DNA of 64,000 bases from Colias croceus (taxonomy: Eukaryota; Arthropoda; Insecta; Lepidoptera; Pieridae): positions 5,286,001 to 5,350,000 of the forward strand of contig NC_059561.1 in NCBI RefSeq assembly GCF_905220415.1. The letters are read 5' to 3'. The translations under genes and the position numbers were made by a program. This document shows, one piece after another, positions 1 to 13,300 of this stretch; position 1 is the stretch's first letter, and every line of letters starts with the position of its first letter. The notes under the pieces are model-generated. The model searched no databases. It was given only the letters and a program-made list of their open reading frames with translations, and was not told the DNA's origin.

Positions 1-792
1 CGCACATTAATGTTTTCACAGGGAGAGACTTAAGATCAATTTTCCAGTTTCTGTGTTTATCCATTACGAATAATAAGGCTTGAATATTGAAGCTCATACG
101 TAAAATTATAGTATTTTATGCAATCGTATATTCAGTTAATCCGATTATACACAGAGCTTAGCGAATGGACTCTACAAATTCTAGATATAGGTATATATAG
201 GTATACATACGTATTTAGGTTATGCAAGTATCATCGTGATCTAATTTCCAACACAGACTAGGATTTAGGAACACAATTAACGACCTATGTTTTGACTAAA
301 TAACTCAAGTAAACAATTCTGTAATTTCCTATGCACAAGCTTTATTAATTACGGTTTATTAAAAACAGCATGAACAGAATTTGTTTTTATCGTGTATAAG
401 GGTATTATTTTTCGTTGCGTATTTTTTTCGATGAAGCAATCAATCATGGACCAAGGCTTGGAAATTAGAAAAACATTTTCATACTTGAATTAATATAAAC
501 ATTTTAACACAGATATTAGGAAGTAAAATAAACTTGGGAAAATTCATAATAATAATAGCTTTTACAATTTAATTAGTTAAACGTAGCAAACATTAAACGC
601 AACGCAAACGTAGCATTTTAACCGATCTGTTTAAATTGCAGGACACAGGTAGTCTTCACAGTAAATCAACGATTACAAGTTCTAGTTCATATACGTCAAT
701 AATAAAAAAAAAACTAGACACAATCACTCTCAAAAAACTATCATTAGCAAACTCTTACATTAGTGTATAATAGGCATGTAATGTGTATAAAC
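1..792. other. Intron or flanking DNA, nothing recognised
   Basis: AT-rich DNA downstream of exon 10's donor on the minus strand. I see no further Ig exon and no repeat that I can name. Confidence 0.5.
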
Positions 793-1135
793 GGTACATT
801 TACATCAAACGAGCGAATGCTCTTTCTAACCCCTGTGTCAAATTCTTTTAGTGTAAATAGGCGTAGAGAATTAGAAATAGAAATAGAAATAGAAATCGTT
901 TTATTTGCCACCATGTAACTCTTAGTAATTAATACACAAAACAGAAAAAAAAGATAGTAATGGAGGCAAAAAGGACTCCCCGTCAGCAAAGCAGCAACCA
1001 TTATTTAAAATGTGTTGCTGCACTGATCTTGTTCTTAGTTACTATGTTCTAATACTGAATAACACTGAATACGAGTTTTCGTTTACATTAAAAGATCGCG
1101 ACTCTAGCTCTATGTTCGTTTGATCTAAATGCACC
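793..1135. mobile_element. Inverted-repeat MITE (family I) interrupted by a LINE tail
   Basis: Ends are inverted: ACATCAAACGAGCGAATGCT on the left and AGCTCTATGTTCGTTTGATC on the right, with GGTACATTTA / TAAATGCACC outermost. Related copies are at 17192-17329 and 34414-34646. Inside this copy only, bases 868 to about 1012 are foreign. Confidence 0.7.
868..1012 (-). mobile_element. Non-LTR retrotransposon 3' end with (TTTCTA)n tail
   Basis: On the minus strand, unique sequence ends ..GTGGCAAATAAAACGATT followed by four TTTCTA-type repeats (872-895). A short-repeat tail is typical of some lepidopteran non-LTR elements. It is absent from the other two family I copies, so it is a nested insertion. 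The 5' end is truncated. Confidence 0.5.
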
Positions 1136-1186
1136 ATATGTTTAACGACCATTTAATAATTGTGAGTATAATTGTTAATTACATAC

Positions 1187-1306
1187 CATCTTTCTTCAAC
1201 CAATGTGTCTGAGGTTGTGGGTAACCATTCGCCTTGCAGGACACATGCCCGTTCCGGCCCAGGAGGAGAGACGTGTTCTGTGGCTCTTCGCTCCATTTTG
1301 GTGCAA
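1187..1306 (-). CDS. Ig gene exon 10: start of Ig domain D
   Basis: Bounded by GACAG and G|GTATGT. It encodes (V)APKWSEEPQ, then GHVSCKANGYPQPQTHWLKKD: Cys and Trp of a fourth Ig. The VAPKW linker with the GYPQPQ..W motif is strongly Dscam-like. The rest of the domain must lie in exons left of the window. Confidence 0.92.
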
Positions 1307-4300
1307 CTGTCATGAACATGATATTGTAAAGATTATAATATTATATTATGTTGTATATTATAATATTAAGAGTTAATCTTGTGTTTATTAAACGCAAAGG
1401 ACGGTTTATGTAGGAAGCAATTAGAACTTTTTAAATTTATAAAAAAATATTGAACGAAATACAATACTGGATATTGTGGACATTTTGTGATCAACTCACT
1501 CAATCACTCATACTTGGCTTAAAGGTCTCGGAACCAGGCCATTAAATCTTCAAAAAAACAATACTGGATAATGGTACCACTTCGTATAAAACAAAATGAG
1601 TAAATAATAAAAGTTCGTGTTCAATCAATTTATCACTATTTTGAGCACTATCTATGTTGTTCATAAAACCTGTTTATTATAAAATCTTCTCTACTAGTTC
1701 CTTTTAGTGTAATTATGTGGTCGAAAATATGTCTCAACGTAGCTGCGAACAAAATTAACTTGTAATGTATCCGCACGCATCGTACTCTAAAAAAACGGAC
1801 ACACAAAAAATACCAATCTCAACAAAAATTAAATTAGTAAATCATCAACTCCAGGTCATTCTGCGTCGAGTGTTAAATCCTAAAGTACATCATTAAGACC
1901 TCCCTTGACCTAAGTATATTCAATAGCTGTTGAGTTCAACTTATTTTATTTCGTCTCGGCTTATTTTTAGAATATTAACGTTGAAATTTCGATATTTTAA
2001 CGAGATAATTAAAGTGATTTGAGATTTTGAGCGTAATGAATGTTGTTATTATTATAACTTCCAAATATATTATAAATTTAATTATACATTTGAACTTTCA
2101 CAAATATAACAATTTTAGATGTTGAGATATTGATTTGATTTGATTTAATAACAAATCTTTAGTACTTTAAATTAAAATGTTGTTTTCGTTTCTTATAGGT
2201 ACTTATTCTTTTTAATTTATTTGGAGCACACAACAATAAATGAAAACATGATTTAATTAAATTCGTTCCTACAACTAACACTCATACAGTACAACAAACA
2301 TAATTTCACATCATATTTTACCACTGTTACAATATTTAAAGCTAATTAAACAATTTCCGTTAGCGTAATTTACGTCCAATATTTGCAATCTATACAAATA
2401 TTATAAAGCTGACGAGTTTGTTTGTTTGAACGCGCTAATCTCAGGAACTACTGGTCCGATTTGAAAAATTCTTTCGGTGTTAGATAACCCATTTCCCGAG
2501 GAAGGCGGCTATATATCATCACGCTAAGACCAACAGGAGCGGAACAACGCAGGCAAAACCTCGGGGCACAGCTAGTATTAAATATTTAAAGCCAATTAAA
2601 CAATCTGTTATAGAGCTAACATGCCAGTAATTCACGTCCAATATTTTCAATATAAAATAAAAATGAACGTTCATATTTCGGGATTATTTCTTGCAATACC
2701 TGACATTCGCGGAATGAAAATATCCGACATAGATCGTTATGAGAGTCGTTTGCAATGCTTTATGGCGCCAACCAAGAAGCTTATATCCTCTAATACACGA
2801 TATAAGCTTCTTGGCGCCAACGGATTTACAGATTAAAAACCGCAATTTATTTTTATAACTGTCGATTTGTTTTAGATTAAAAACATGTAACATGCATTGT
2901 TTTAACGATTGCCATGTTTGAGCTTTGAAATACAATGAAAAATTTGAAAAGGTGATTAAGAAATTTACTGTTATAATACTGCTGAATATATTAGGTATTT
3001 GTATTTGGAACAATGCTATTCGTGTGTATAATATTTTGGATTGAAAAATATAATTTGATTAATTGCGGCAGGATAGCTTGAAATATAAATGTTTTTTTTG
3101 TCTTTAGCTATTTAAAAAAGTATCTAATACAAATGTTATTTTATGCTAGATCTAGTTTGGAAAAAAAATGTATTTTGACTTTAGTGTGTTCGAAAAATAA
3201 CGTACACGGGAATATGAAATTAAAAAATAAAGTCTGTGAACTTCTGTAGAGCTGATATAAATGAGTTATTACTTTTAATTGCTTTTTGGTATTACGATCG
3301 AATAATTAAATTCACTTGAATAAGCTTCTGGAAGTGAGAATTTCTGGCAGTAAATTAGAAAATATTGTACCAAAGAACAATAAGTATCTATTGAAATTAT
3401 AAACAATGTAATAAACAACGGAGTTTATTTATAGAAAAATTTTAAGTTTATTTTGAAAGTGTTCTGTCCGCGGCTTAGCTCGCGTAGTCAAAGGCAATGC
3501 CCATGGGAATGAGATGTTTCACCGTGGTAAAAGAAATATCTCTTTTTACTTTCACTATTTTCAGCAATAAAATTATATTAAAAGATCAATCCGTTGCGAT
3601 GTGAAAGACAAATAAACAGAAACACTTTCACATGTCTACATATCAATCTATATCTACATACAGGTAACTAACAATATAAAGCAGACGAGTTTGTTTAATC
3701 GCGTTAATCTCAGGAACTCCTGAACCGATTTTTTACAAATTTTCACATCATCCCTGTGTGCTAGCGTCCTCAATAATCCATACTAATATTATAAATGCGA
3801 AAGTAACTCTGTCTGTCTGTCTGTCTGTTACTCAATCACGCCTTAACTACTGAACCAATTTGCATGAAATTTTGTACAGAGATATTTTGATAGCCGAGAA
3901 AGGACATAGGATAGGTTTTATCCCGGAAATCCCACGGGAACGGGAACTATGCGAGTTTTTCTTTGACAGCGCGGGCGATGCCGCGGGTAGAAAGCTAGTA
4001 TTATATATGCGGAAGCGTGTTTTTATGTTTTTTGTTATTGAGCTAGTTTGTTACGAGCGATATTATAGAGCTAGCGGTCTAAAGTAACATAGGCTACTTT
4101 GACTGGTGCAATATATAAGTATATATATTTTTATTTTTAGAAATATCTCACTACTATGGGAATTTCCTTTAAATACTCGAGCGAAGCCGTGGGCGAAAAG
4201 CTAGTATTAAATAAGGCTAAAGATATCTCACCTTTTATATACAAATTCACCGTCCGATTCACCTTCGCAACATGATTGGCGGCTACACAAGTGTATGTAC

Positions 4301-7300
4301 CACAATGGTCCAATGATACATTTTTGATTATAAGCACACTGAATACTTCTAGACTCCTCTCGACTATCTGTTGAAGAAATTGTTTATAGTCAAGGAAGCA
4401 AGATAGATGAATATATAGAGAAATGTAGAGAAGGAAGGGTTTTGTTATGAAGGATACCAACGCTTTAATACATTGACACATAAAGCATATTTTAGTATGA
4501 TAACGCAAATTTATACACGATTTACTTTCCACACTTTTTAAATTATTTAATAGCGGCTTTTGTATTGTTAATTTCTTTTACGGTTAATGAATAAAATAAT
4601 TCATCATTTATGTTTTATAGAACAGCTACTTCAGAAAATATGTAGTCAGTGTTACGTGTTACAACTCTTTCTGATCATGTCAAAGTGTCAAACAACTGAA
4701 TGATAAATAAAACAAATGAATCAACTATGTCCAAAGCTGATCAGTTACCATTTAACAAAATGCTATTATAACTTCGCTAACAGCAGATAAGACAGACAAA
4801 TGAATATCGTAACACACACACAGATACAACCATTAGGAAAGCTTCATACAATACGTTTGAAATGGCTCACGCATACAAGCAAGCGTGTTTACGAGAATCA
4901 CAAGGTTATTCTTATATCTATCAATTGTGCTAATTATCCTACGATTCTCGTACCTACGCTTTCTTGTGTAAGTAAGCCATTTCGGACGTGTTGTTTGAAG
5001 CTTCCCTACTGGTTATATCTGTATACTGTGCTTACATAATCACTAACAGATTAACCCTTATGTCGGTTTTAAATTTGCGTTAGATAACATCATGTTTGGA
5101 ATATTGTGTACGGTAATTTAGGTTATGTAATGGGTTACAATAATTTCTGGATTTCCCAACCGATATCTAAATATTTGGCATATCTGTATTGATTTTGGAT
5201 CGAGTTCAACGGGCTGTAATATGTACTTTGAAACAATTATTAATATACCTAACGTTTATAATATGAATATTTGTGTTTTAGTAATTTATCGAAATAAATT
5301 GATGTTCAATATTGAAACGAACGGCTACATATTGTAATTAAACATAACATGAATTTTAAAATAAGACCAAGTAAGTTGTTGTAAGTGACTGCGGGAAGGT
5401 TTTAAAAGCTTAACATAAAATATAAATATCTACTCTCCTAAATAACACTCCCTAGAATACAGAATAGTTCACGACACAAAATTTATGACGGAACAGAATA
5501 AAGAAGAAAATTGTCATACCTTCAAGTGCGACGGTATTTTCTTGCCATCTTTCAGCCACGAATAATAAACCGGCGAATCACCGCTCTTCAAATTGCAATG
5601 TATTTGGACTATTTGACCTTCCTGTAGGTCAGGAGCTAGTAGTATATCTTCCAGTTGAGGTGCTTCCACAACTTGTAGATCAAAAGACCGTTTGGCCATT
5701 TCCCCAGACGGACTCCTGACTATACACGCGTAAGATGCCCCATTTTCAGCTTTGCTAACTTTATTTATAACTAAAACTCCATCATTATTGGATACATCGC
5801 GCTTTCTTAATTTGGGCTTACGACCATATATTTCTACGCTCAGTTCAGTTTTGTCGGATCGCTTGTAGCGATTCTGTTCTGAGGTTATTTCTTTGCCTCT
5901 GTACTCCCAAGTGATCTCTCTAGAATTTGAACAAATGTTAGAGAAGGTAAATTTATAATTTTGTAAGGTATTTATTCATGGATAGGAACTAAAGCTCGTT
6001 TGCATGTGTTAGAATTTTAGTTTAGATCATGAGTGCAATATTAGAAATTATAGACAAATTATTGTTTAAGCAATAGCTATTGTTTCATATATCCAGCTAT
6101 GTGGATATTTCTCTGGCACGATACAGCGTTAATGGTGAATAGAAAGCTGATGAACTGTTGGACATTTGGCGCCAAATCATCAGTTTTTTTCTTCTCCAAT
6201 ACCTACCTACTCGGTTTCTAATGGGTTCAAAATGAATGATCAATGTGTATTGTGTAGTTCTCTTTGATTATAATTTATAGGTTATAATCAATAAATCAAG
6301 GTTAAAAGTAATCACTTATAATAATACATCTACAATATTTAAAAAAGAAATATACAAAACGAACGGAATACCCAATATTTTTCCTTTATTATAAACATTA
6401 ATTAAAACCAACCTCTGTTCAGTTATCTTTTATAATTAAATGAAAATAGTGAGATTATATTTTTTTATTCATAACGATAAGCTTTTGCTAGACACTTAAA
6501 CTCGTAGTTTTTCAATATAAAATAGGAAAATTTTATTAATAGCGGAGAAAAAACTTTGATAGACGCAGAGGCTTGAACTTATAAACTTTTATAATTAAAA
6601 TTGAAACTAATCGATATTTCTGTTCCTTCTTTCTTACGATAAATTGCTTATACATATATGAGAGAGATGGAAATAGGAGAAAATTAATCAATGTCTGTTT
6701 ATTTAAGTGCGGTCAGAAAGCATATTTTGATAAACGAATGTTTGTATTTTGTATGTATGTTCATTTTATACTTTAAAGGCTGAACTAATTTGAATCAATT
6801 TTATATTAAACATTTACCTTATAGGATATCCATAGTACGGGCATTTTAACGTCACACTTTGGCCACTTTGTACTTTGATGGGAGGTAACGTTCTTATGTA
6901 TGGAGGACCTAAAACAAAAATAGTATATTATTTCTTATGCAATATTATGACTTTCCAACAAATAATATGCAATTACTACCTTAACCAAAATTTCAAGTTT
7001 CAAAAAAGAGTAACGATAGCATATTATAAAAATGGTAAATAATATAGAAGTCCTCAAAGTGACTCAAAGGTATAACTTTGGTGTTTATTTTCAAACATTG
7101 GTTGTCAATAACGTTGCAACAGCGTAGCAATTGCTACGCTACGCTACAACGTTACTGCTACGGTATTGCTACGAAATAATACGTGGATTAATCATGAGTT
7201 ATTCATGTACATACGATTATATTTGCTATTCTAGCGCCAATTTGATAGGTTTTTGAAGTGATATTTATTGCTAAAAGCTGCACACGTTTTCAGCTTTCTA

Positions 7301-10300
7301 CGCATTTGAGACGGTTCTTTTAATCATTACCTAAATCTCTCTCTATTCTAAAATTCACGTACAGAATGGAATTTTGTACGAGTTTCTATACAATTAAGAG
7401 TACTTTCAACCTTTAGATGTTATCACAAAAATCTACGCTGTACATTTCCAAATACAATATTTAACACGAAACACAAAAGAAAAAACAAACTTACAAACAT
7501 TTGAAATTAAGTCTTAATAGAACTTCTACTTTACCGATTTTTTTCTTGAGTCTAATTTAACGTTGGAAAAAATTATTTGTCCGAAAGGTCTGATTTGGTT
7601 CAATGTTAGTTTTCTTTAGCTAAAAAATTACCATCTAACGAACCGTTTCAAGACATTTTATTAGATGCAGAATAATATTAATATAATAACGATGTCATCC
7701 ATATAACAAAACAATAATTTCAATACAATATTATTCTATCGAAGCATTCCTTTGTTAACTAATTAAATACAACTTGAAGTTTATAAATAAACCGCAAGAA
7801 ACTTTTCCAATACAAAAGTGTCTGCTTTCTTTAGAATTCATTACCATTTCAAAATTAACTTTATTCAATAAGGAATAGAATACAGTTTCAATTATTATCC
7901 GTTTGCATTTTTTAACGTAGCTTTTTTAACATTCCTTGAGTCGTCTGGATAATTTCTTGTGTTTATTTAATTCATCTATTATTTCATTTATGAAACTTGA
8001 TATTAGATAATGTATTTTTACATAGCATAGCATATTATACGGCTGATTAATTTCCTATAGGGACCAGAATAGGGCTTTAGACCTTTTTTGCCTCTTCAGT
8101 CTTCTTCCATATTACCTAAGAAGAGTATCGTTGCAAGAAAAGTCTATAGAAATATCAGTAAAACTGAAAATTCCTTCCTTATTACCTTAAGTACCTATAG
8201 AACCGTAAAAAGACTATCATATATGTTCAAAAACTTACCATAAACATTAATCCTATCCTCATGGCTTACAACGGTTTCCCCATGATGGGCCACACACGCG
8301 TACCGTCCGCCATCATCAACACGTATATGAGATATATTCAGTTGCGTGACCACTCCACCATCCGCGGCCATTGTTTGGCCAATCGCGTACCTTTGAGGAG
8401 AAATTAATACTGATATATTATACACAAGCAAATACTTAATTGACACTGATGATTTAGTAATATGTATTTCTTGGAAACGACCCATGAAGTTGCTGCGTAT
8501 AAAAAATGCATTTTATTACACTATTAAACTGCATATATTTTATTCATGTAGGTATATAAAGCATTATTAATAAATCGAAATCCATACATAAAGCTAGTGA
8601 AACTGCAACTTTGAGTGCTATTCTTCGAACGAGAACTGAGTTCACCAATTTATTTTAATTAAAAATTAAGTCTTACATATTTTCAAATTAAAAATCATTT
8701 CAATCCGTTCTTGAGTAATACTTTAGTCGTGTAACTAACACGACTTTCTGGTATACAAATACCGGCCTATTACTCATAAATATATTTTCCTGCAAAGGCA
8801 AAGCGGGCAAGCATGAATCGTAATCGTTCAGGTTGAAAACCTTCGCCCCAATATTTTCAGTTACAAAACAACGTAATTATAAAATAATCCTCATCAATAC
8901 TTTTGTATTGAAAACTTTCTTAATTATTCCCAAACTTAACTTATAATTATTCAACGATTCGAATAAATGTTCGAAATTATTAATTCCTTTTGGTATCCTG
9001 TTTGATGATAACTTACTGTGGTAGAATTATCCTCTGATTTCAATAATATAGGACCTTAGCTTTATTTTATATCGACATATATGTTTACCACATTACAAAC
9101 TATATTTACGTATTTTTCTACCTAATTATCGTAGACGTGAACACTTATAACTTAATTTTGAAAATACGAGCAAAAATATTAAAAAACGACGTGTGTCACT
9201 CGGGGACTGCCGCGGTAAAGCTATTGCATGCTATGCCTTCAAGCCACACCTCCGCCCGTTGGAGTTTGGGAGGTTTTTTCGTTACGGAATTTCTCGATTC
9301 AGTCCACGCGCTCAAGGCCCGCGATAGAAGCTATGCAATTATAGCTTAAATTTGTTTCAGCTAAATATATAGTCGAAACTTTCACGATTAAATAAATACT
9401 AAACATCGAACTCTTAAATAATTAACTACAATAAACACTAAATCTTACCTTGAATCCGTGTTCGTGGATATAACAATACCATCCCTCTCCCAAATAAACC
9501 TCGCCGGGTGGGGGCCGTTGACTACACACTGTAAATTCACCTACAACAAATAAATACCGACCTTATTCCAATTCATATAGAATTGATTATCCGGTACACT
9601 TCACTAGTCCTTCGAGTATAATTACATTCGTAATTCATGAAAGTGAGCCGTATTTTGAGAGGAATAAATCACAGTATTGCTTATATTAAAAAGCTCAATT
9701 AGGTGGTAAGAGGCTGTATGGTTTCCATTTATTAGATTCCAGTCGATTTAGTTTTGTAATGTGTTTCGTATTCAAATCTTTTGTTTGATTTAGCCAAACA
9801 ACCAGAATTTAAACGATTAAGGATTTGTCTTGTCATTTACACACAATAGACGAATATTATGTTTTCTTTCGTTCTACATTTTGTTTGGAGACGTTAGATT
9901 CGTTTATATTTTGATACCTTTTGTATTCTGAGTAATGACAGTACACACATCTTAAACTTTATTGTGATTTGATAGATTTTTGTCCTGTTTTAAACTGCAA
10001 TTAAATTGATCTCACATTATCTCATTGTAATAAATTATGTATATTATGTAGGGAATAATTATTGGGTAAATCAATTATTCTATGAAACAGTCATGTATTC
10101 TTTTATTCCGCAATTTTATTTAATTAATTATTTCGAAATTATTATTCGTCAAAAATTATAAAAGGCTTATATTTATTGTTTTATTCACAGAATACCTATT
10201 GTGTACAAATAACGATAAAATAATTGAAAGCTTTGATTTTCCTCACAGACTATATTACATTGTTACCCAAATTACAATACACTAAATTTGAGCAACATTT

Positions 10301-13300
10301 CCTGCCTCCATCCACTAAGATGAATGTGATGTCGACCTCGATTTTGATTATATCGGATAGTATGAACGACGTGTCTAACCAAATTCAAAATACTCATACT
10401 CATTAAGCATTTTTGAACAGTTCAATATGGGAATCAATCTGTTAAATAATATTATTGAAGTGAAACTTCTTTATCATGGTTGGAAAAAATTTTTGTTACG
10501 CGTGACATTTTTCTGTTACGCGCCGTCTTTTTCTTATCCCTACCACGCGCGATTCGACGTATTTCTGTAAAGTTGCATATACTAAATTATTTTTTGAAAA
10601 ATAAGGTAATAAAGAAGTTTCACTTCTTGCGTGTGTACACTAGTACACGCACACATTACTACTGTACTATGTACTCCTATATTGTCATTAAAAATACGTT
10701 CCCTTGTGAGGATTCCGGTAGATTGACCTCACACCTGTTTCGTAGATTTATAGACCAGTATATGATTACTCTCGAACGGGAAAAGAACTCAAGACACAAC
10801 TAAAGAAGCGGTGCGAGTAATGAATAAAAAATACACATGAAATTTAAATCCAATATGATTTATCTGATACATTTACATTTGCTAATGAACCTAACATCAA
10901 ATTATGTGGTTATGTAAAAAGTAGTGAAGAAATAATATGATTTAACATTAACATTTGTTAATGAACTCAATATAATATTATATGGTAACTTATTTGGAAA
11001 GGAGCTTTATATTTGCTTATATAAAGATGTATATAATATAATATTGTCATAAAGCTCTATTGAATTTGCGAAGTTATTTAATAATTCCAAGACATTATAA
11101 TACAAAATAGCAGAAATAGTTCAACTTACATCAACACCGGCGGTGACTGTGGTCTCTCTGAAATATTGTGACAGCATAATTGGTACGTTTCTCTTAAATC
11201 GACTGAACACATTTTGCGAATCTGTAACAAAAGGAACGGTTAACTAGATTCCTGAAAACTTCTTACATACTTATGTATGTGTTGCTTTTTAGAATGGTAC
11301 ATATAGTGAATAGTAGATAGTGGAAAAAAAGAGCGTACTGTATGACGAGCACACGTGTCAGAAATGAAACTTCTAATCGGCAAGATTCAAAGACACCAAA
11401 ATCATCGCCTTATTCCATGACGTGACGGTATCGCCATGACACGACCTTGAAATTTTACGCTCAACGCGCCTAAAGAAGTTTCACTTCAAAAGGAGACATT
11501 TTTTTACTAGTAAAGTTAATCGCTAGCCAAATTTTCCTATGTTCAATTTTTCGTAATTAAAGATTCTTTTATAAACGGAAATTATTATCTTAAGGTATAT
11601 GACGAAAATCGAAAGAAATATTCTGACTAAATAAATTATAATTTAATTACTGCCAGCTTGCATCTCTTTATACACTAATGTCTCTAGTGCAGAGACTTAG
11701 GCTTCCTTTGAGGGCTTGTGTGTTAATCCTGAAGCTTAGCTTAGTACCCTGGATTCCATCACATGTGATATTATCCTACTCGGTCTAATATGTACACTTT
11801 AAATTGGCTTGAAGGACCCAGAAAGCTTACTTATTTTTTACTTATGGTCTGTTTCTTTAACAATATAAAATATTATTCACATATCGCTGTCATAAAAGAA
11901 ATGAAATAAGATAATAATACAAGTTATTCTTCAGTTCAATCTCACAAAGATTTTACATGAATTGACTTACCTTTCATTACGTTTAATTAGACTTTGATTC
12001 GTTTTGACCAGTTTTGGCGAGTATGGTTAATTATGTAATATGAAAGATGGTACTTACAAGAAGTATTTATTTGTATTTTAGAATATAATATAATAAAAAA
12101 ATGTGTGCAGTGAAACTTCTTTATGACCTTATTTTTTAAAAAATAATTTACTATATGCAACTTTACAGAAATAGGTAAGTCGAATCACGCGTGGTAGGTG
12201 GCGCGTAACGGATAAATGTCACGCGTAACGAAAAAATGTTACACTAAATTTTTTTCCAACCCCGATAAAGAAGTTTCACTTCAAAAATATTGAGTCGCTA
12301 TATTGTAAACCATATAATATAACAAACAATAAACAACAATCTGTAATTCATACATAAGAAACAACACAATATTATAACAAAGTATCAAAATTGATGAAAT
12401 AACTCATATTCTAGAAACAGTGATAATTTAAGGTTTCCATTAATCAATGATATAAGTATTATAATGGGAAGGCTTAATTGAAATTAAAATAAGCGCAGGC
12501 ACTACTGAGAAGTAATATTGAATACAAAAACTCACCGAATTTCACATTGGCTGGAACATTCGTTTCGCTGTAATAATTCTTGTTAAAACTGGATATTGAT
12601 CTGTAACAAAGCCCGAAGCGGCAATTATTTTTAATGAAAACGTAATCGACACTCACTTCAGTGTTCATTATTTAAAAAAGTTCGCGCTATTTGAATATTG
12701 ATAAAAGTTATTTGGTGGAGTTGTTAATTTGTTAATGGGTTTCCTTTTTGGTACGTTTAAAATCTATACTAATATTATAAAGCTGAAGAGTTTGTTCGTT
12801 TGAACGTGCTAATCTCAGGAACTACTGGTCCGATTTGAATAGTTCTTTCAGTGTTAGATAGCACATTTACCGAGAAAGGCTATAGGCTATATATCATCAC
12901 ACTAAGACCAACAGGAGCGGAGCAATGCGGATAAAACTGCGAGGCACAGCTAGTTACAAATAAAATTGAAGGTAGGTACACCGTACAAGAAGTACTCAAA
13001 CTATTAATGTAACAGTTATGTAGGTATAACTAGCTTTTCTGCATTGCCAAAAACATAACAAATTATATACTCCAACCTTCCATCAGAACGACTATATTAT
13101 CAATTAAAAAAAATCACATCAAAATATGATCAAAGCACACATAGATAAAGACAGACGACTTTGTTTTATATTACCTACTAGCTTACCGCCCGCGGCTTCG
13201 CCCGCTTTGACTTAAATCTGATAAATGATATACTAAAATCTTCCTCTTGAATCACTCAACCTATTAAAAAAACCGCATCAAAATCCGATGCGTAGTTTGA

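Noticed and set aside
3811..3830. CRISPR-like direct repeats of CTGT
   Set aside because: A tetranucleotide microsatellite inside a Helitron, in a eukaryotic genome.
3860..4087. Protein-like frames with a repeated GFIPEIPRERELCGFFF motif at 3860, 35495, 46746 and 58347
   Set aside because: They are the same family 1 Helitron read in one frame. The likeness comes from the DNA repeat, with no start or domain logic.
5514..5699. Separate 61-codon gene starting at the Met in Ig exon 8
   Set aside because: The frame continues upstream without a stop to the acceptor at 5919; the Met is internal.
8195..8485. Coding beyond exon 6 on both sides in the open frame
   Set aside because: Clear GTAAGT donor and CTCAAAG acceptor cut it to 8390-8239, and phases match neighbours only with that cut.
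12108..12282. Dscam-type cluster of alternative exons near exon 3-4
   Set aside because: The similar blocks at 10457 and 12108 are MITE copies in opposite orientation, not duplicated coding exons.
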